Positions 5,546 through 5,854 of a stretch of DNA of 5,854 bases are shown piece after piece. The stretch covers positions 1 through 5,854 of the forward strand of contig DAOUTV010000129.1 of the NCBI GenBank assembly GCA_030668505.1, read 5' to 3'. This DNA is from Desulfobacterales bacterium (GTDB taxonomy: Bacteria > Desulfobacterota > Desulfobacteria > Desulfobacterales > C00003060). Position 1 is the stretch's first letter. Each line of letters starts with the position of its first letter. Below the pieces are notes generated by a model. It was not told the DNA's origin and made no database searches. It saw only the letters and a list, made by a program, of their open reading frames with translations. The position numbers were made by a program, and so were the translations under genes.

Positions 5546-5574
5546 TTGACATCTCTATGGAATCCATAGATAAG
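5546..5574 (+). promoter_or_regulatory. TTGACA promoter-like site with a 17-bp palindrome in its spacer
   Basis: TCTATGGA-A-TCCATAGA (5554-5570) is a perfect 8-bp-arm palindrome. On the plus strand it lies between a perfect TTGACA (5546-5551) and GATAAG (5569-5574, 4 of 6) at 17-bp spacing, the arrangement of an operator inside a promoter. On the minus strand it lies about 21 bp upstream of the small ORF start at 5532. Either direction could be controlled; no regulator is in the window. Confidence 0.35.
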
Positions 5575-5854
5575 TGTGTTGTTTTGAAATCGAATCAGTC
5601 GACTCAGGTCCAAAAAATACCGTAATCTTTTTCTGAAAAACTATTATCTAAAGTGATCGGTTCCAGATTCAAAGGTTATAGTCTACTTTACAAAGGGTTC
5701 AGGGTTCAGGGTTCAGGATTGACAACCTTTGAACCTATGAACTTTGAATGGTGAACTTTCTTTATTGACGCGTCATCCTTCCGCTTTCGCGAGAGGGACA
5801 TAGCTTCAGCGGAGTCCCTTTGCTAACAGCCAGTTAGGCCTGCCCTGCCCGCCC
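5575..5854. other. Gene-free right end of window
   Basis: No credible ORF is seen on either strand. It contains the heptamer repeats at 5695-5757 and two simple hairpins: AGGGAC/GTCCCT (5794-5819, 14-base loop) and CTAAC/GTTAG (5823-5837). The last bases are C-rich (TGCCCTGCCCGCCC). This looks like repeat-filled intergenic sequence. Confidence 0.5.
5695..5757. repeat. GGGTTCA tandem heptamers followed by inverted TGAAC heptamers
   Basis: GGGTTCA occurs three times in tandem (5695-5715), followed by GG. After a short gap come reverse-oriented variants with 7-8-base periodicity (TTGAACC, ATGAACT, TTGAATG, GTGAACT) to about 5757. GGTTCAGG can pair with CC-TT-TGAACC to form an imperfect hairpin. 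It is a low-complexity intergenic repeat with no coding role seen. Confidence 0.7.

Noticed and set aside
5695..5757. CRISPR-like array
   Set aside because: Units are 7 bp with no spacers.

Overview
The window reads like a chromosome segment of a Desulfobacterota (deltaproteobacterial) or similar anaerobe. This is inferred from the gene content (a CCG-domain iron-sulfur oxidoreductase subunit, a REC-HK-REC phosphorelay protein, a small CFG/cysteine protein), the moderate base composition and the dense intergenic repeats. No rRNA or other taxonomic marker is present.

Left part, + strand. The window opens inside a Mut7-C RNase-type gene whose start lies upstream. A 228-bp non-coding element (491-718) has inserted into its last codons. 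The original C-terminus can still be read beyond the element, at 719-778. A good sigma70-like promoter (TTGACT-17-TATAGT, 800-828) then drives an inositol-monophosphatase-family gene (838-1617), which lies so close to the promoter that its mRNA is probably leaderless. The phosphatase stop overlaps (ATGA) the start of a 65-codon cysteine-motif gene.

Centre, - strand. A REC-histidine kinase-REC protein (3102-4652) and a GlcF/LutA-like iron-sulfur protein (1729-3105) have overlapping stop and start codons and form an apparent operon. The 3' end of the iron-sulfur gene overlaps the 65-codon gene tail-to-tail by 83 bp. Upstream of the kinase is a 19-codon hydrophobic peptide ORF with an excellent Shine-Dalgarno sequence, followed by two mutually exclusive hairpins. 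This resembles a regulatory leader.

Right part (about 4785-5854) has no convincing full-length gene. It holds a 64-bp cruciform repeat of a kind common in proteobacteria, a second copy (225 bp, 5234-5458) of the element that broke the Mut7-C gene, a possible small minus-strand gene interrupted by that copy, a 17-bp palindrome and GGGTTCA tandem heptamers.

The most interesting item is the two-copy element. It has no terminal inverted repeats. It carries similar subterminal hairpins in direct orientation, one near each end. It sits just 3' of TTAC (copy 1) or ATAC (copy 2) and ends in TCAC. This is the layout of a non-autonomous IS200/IS605-type (TnpA/Y1-HUH) element, and the Mut7-C gene shows its empty target site to the base.
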